Source: Candidatus Atribacteria bacterium
Lineage (GTDB): Bacteria; Atribacterota; JALVIU01
DNA length: 5,788 nucleotides
Direction: 5' to 3'
NCBI GenBank assembly: GCA_027028665.1
Contig: JALVIU010000070.1
Location: 1-5,788, forward strand
The translations under genes were made by a program, and so were the position numbers. The first letter of the stretch is position 1. Each line of letters starts with the position of its first letter. The notes below the pieces were generated by a model. The model made no database searches. It saw only the letters and a program-made list of their open reading frames with translations, and was not told the origin of the DNA. Below, one piece after another: positions 5,501 through 5,788 of this stretch.

Positions 5501-5518
5501 ATTAGTTTTATTAGTTTT
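5501..5518. repeat. 9-bp tandem pair upstream of xylA
   Basis: ATTAGTTTT occurs at 5501-5509 and 5510-5518, perfect and adjacent, about 46 bases upstream of the xylA -10 element. It could be a binding site or a slippage product. Confidence 0.75.
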
Positions 5519-5563
5519 ATGTTATAAATAGTATATATTTACTTTCTTCATTTTGTATTTTTA

Positions 5564-5572
5564 TGGTATAAT
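5564..5572 (+). promoter_or_regulatory. Extended -10 promoter of xylA
   Basis: TGGTATAAT matches the extended -10 form TGnTATAAT, with TATAAT at 5567-5572. There is no good -35 box at the usual distance (about 5543-5549 is TTTCTTC), as expected for an extended -10 promoter that may need an activator. Transcription would begin near 5579, giving a leader of fewer than 30 bases. Confidence 0.7.
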
Positions 5573-5605
5573 TATATCAAAAAGAGTGAAAAAAGGAGGA
5601 AAATT

Positions 5606-5788
5606 ATGTTTTTCGATGATATAAAAGATATCTCCTATGAAGGTCCCAGTTCGAAAAACCCTCTTGCTTTTAAATATTATAATCCTGTTGAGATTATAGA
5701 TGAGAGACCTCTATCTCAGCACTTAAGATTTTCTATTGCCTTCTGGCATACGCTGAATTATAATGGTGCTGATCCTTTTGGGTTAAAT
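5606..5788 (+). CDS. xylA: Xylose isomerase, N-terminal part (cut by window end)
   Basis: The first 61 codons of xylose isomerase, which interconverts D-xylose and D-xylulose (and D-glucose and D-fructose) in the cytoplasm using two divalent metal ions. YEGPSSKNPLAFKYYNP (residues 11-27) and HLRFSIAFWHTLNYNGADPFG (39-59) match the N-terminus of the longer class II xylose isomerases (about 440 aa), as in Thermotoga and Clostridia. The catalytic His and metal ligands lie beyond the window, so activity cannot be judged. AGGAGG (5594-5599) sits 6 bases before the ATG. Finding xylA here makes D-xylose use the most likely theme of the locus, though the kinase that would follow is not in view. Confidence 0.93.
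   Translation, partial: MFFDDIKDISYEGPSSKNPLAFKYYNPVEIIDERPLSQHLRFSIAFWHTLNYNGADPFGLN

Larger units (their letters stand above)
5172..5605. other. Divergent control region between the isomerase-like gene and xylA
   Basis: This 434-base stretch has no credible gene; the longest ATG-started frames I saw on the plus strand are about nine codons without ribosome sites. It contains the leftward consensus promoter (5234-5262), tandem duplications (5268-5281, 5302-5317, 5501-5518), a 10-bp inverted repeat (5304-5347), a possible hairpin TCCAGGTT / AACC-CTG-TGGA (5447-5475), the direct repeat CAATCTAAA (5458-5466 and 5486-5494), and the xylA promoter. The middle (about 5320-5500) is longer than two promoters need, so it may hold operator sites or a small RNA; nothing proves either. 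Confidence 0.7.

Noticed and set aside
132-5518. TTAGTT half-sites as ROK-family XylR operators
   Set aside because: The known Bacillus-type operator needs an inverted AACTAA partner; none is present near these copies, and TTAGTT is frequent in AT-rich DNA.

Overview
The window looks like part of a sugar-utilisation locus from a low-GC thermophilic bacterium. Intergenic DNA is very AT-rich. Proteins are rich in Lys, Glu and Ile, and arginine is mostly AGA/AGG. The solute-binding protein has a signal peptide without a lipobox cysteine, which points away from a typical monoderm Firmicute and towards a thermophile with an outer envelope (Dictyoglomus- or Thermotogales-like). That placement is inference; no rRNA or marker gene is present.

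Layout: (a) 1-12, minus strand: the first four codons of a divergent gene behind a strong ribosome site. (b) 13-492: a 480-base divergent control region holding an AT-rich inverted repeat, a series of short perfect tandem duplications, a small GC-rich island, a clear sigma-70-type promoter (334-362) and a roughly 120-base leader with possible secondary structure. (c) 493-4009, plus strand: a three-gene CUT2-type sugar ABC transporter (periplasmic binding protein, permease, double-domain ATPase). A strong hairpin terminator lies after the binding-protein gene, and the permease and ATPase genes overlap by 4 bases. (d) 4016-4051: a perfect 16-bp hairpin shared as terminator by two convergent genes. 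(e) 4047-5171, minus strand: a TIM-barrel sugar-isomerase-like protein, distantly related to class I xylose isomerases, with its own consensus promoter. (f) 5172-5605: a 434-base divergent control region, again with tandem duplications and inverted repeats. (g) 5606-5788, plus strand: the first 61 codons of xylose isomerase (xylA), cut by the window end.

How they fit: the transporter imports a monosaccharide. The binding protein resembles, from memory, the Thermotoga maritima glucose/xylose-binding protein TM0114, so glucose and xylose are both plausible. XylA would convert xylose to xylulose. The second isomerase-like protein may handle another aldose or a related sugar; its substrate cannot be read from the sequence.

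The least ordinary signals are the cluster of nine perfect tandem duplications (6-17 bp) confined to the two intergenic regions, the changed metal-ligand positions of the xylose-isomerase-like protein next to an apparently ordinary xylA, and the structured transporter leader. I see no mobile element, CRISPR array, tRNA or rRNA, and no evidence of a wholly new system.
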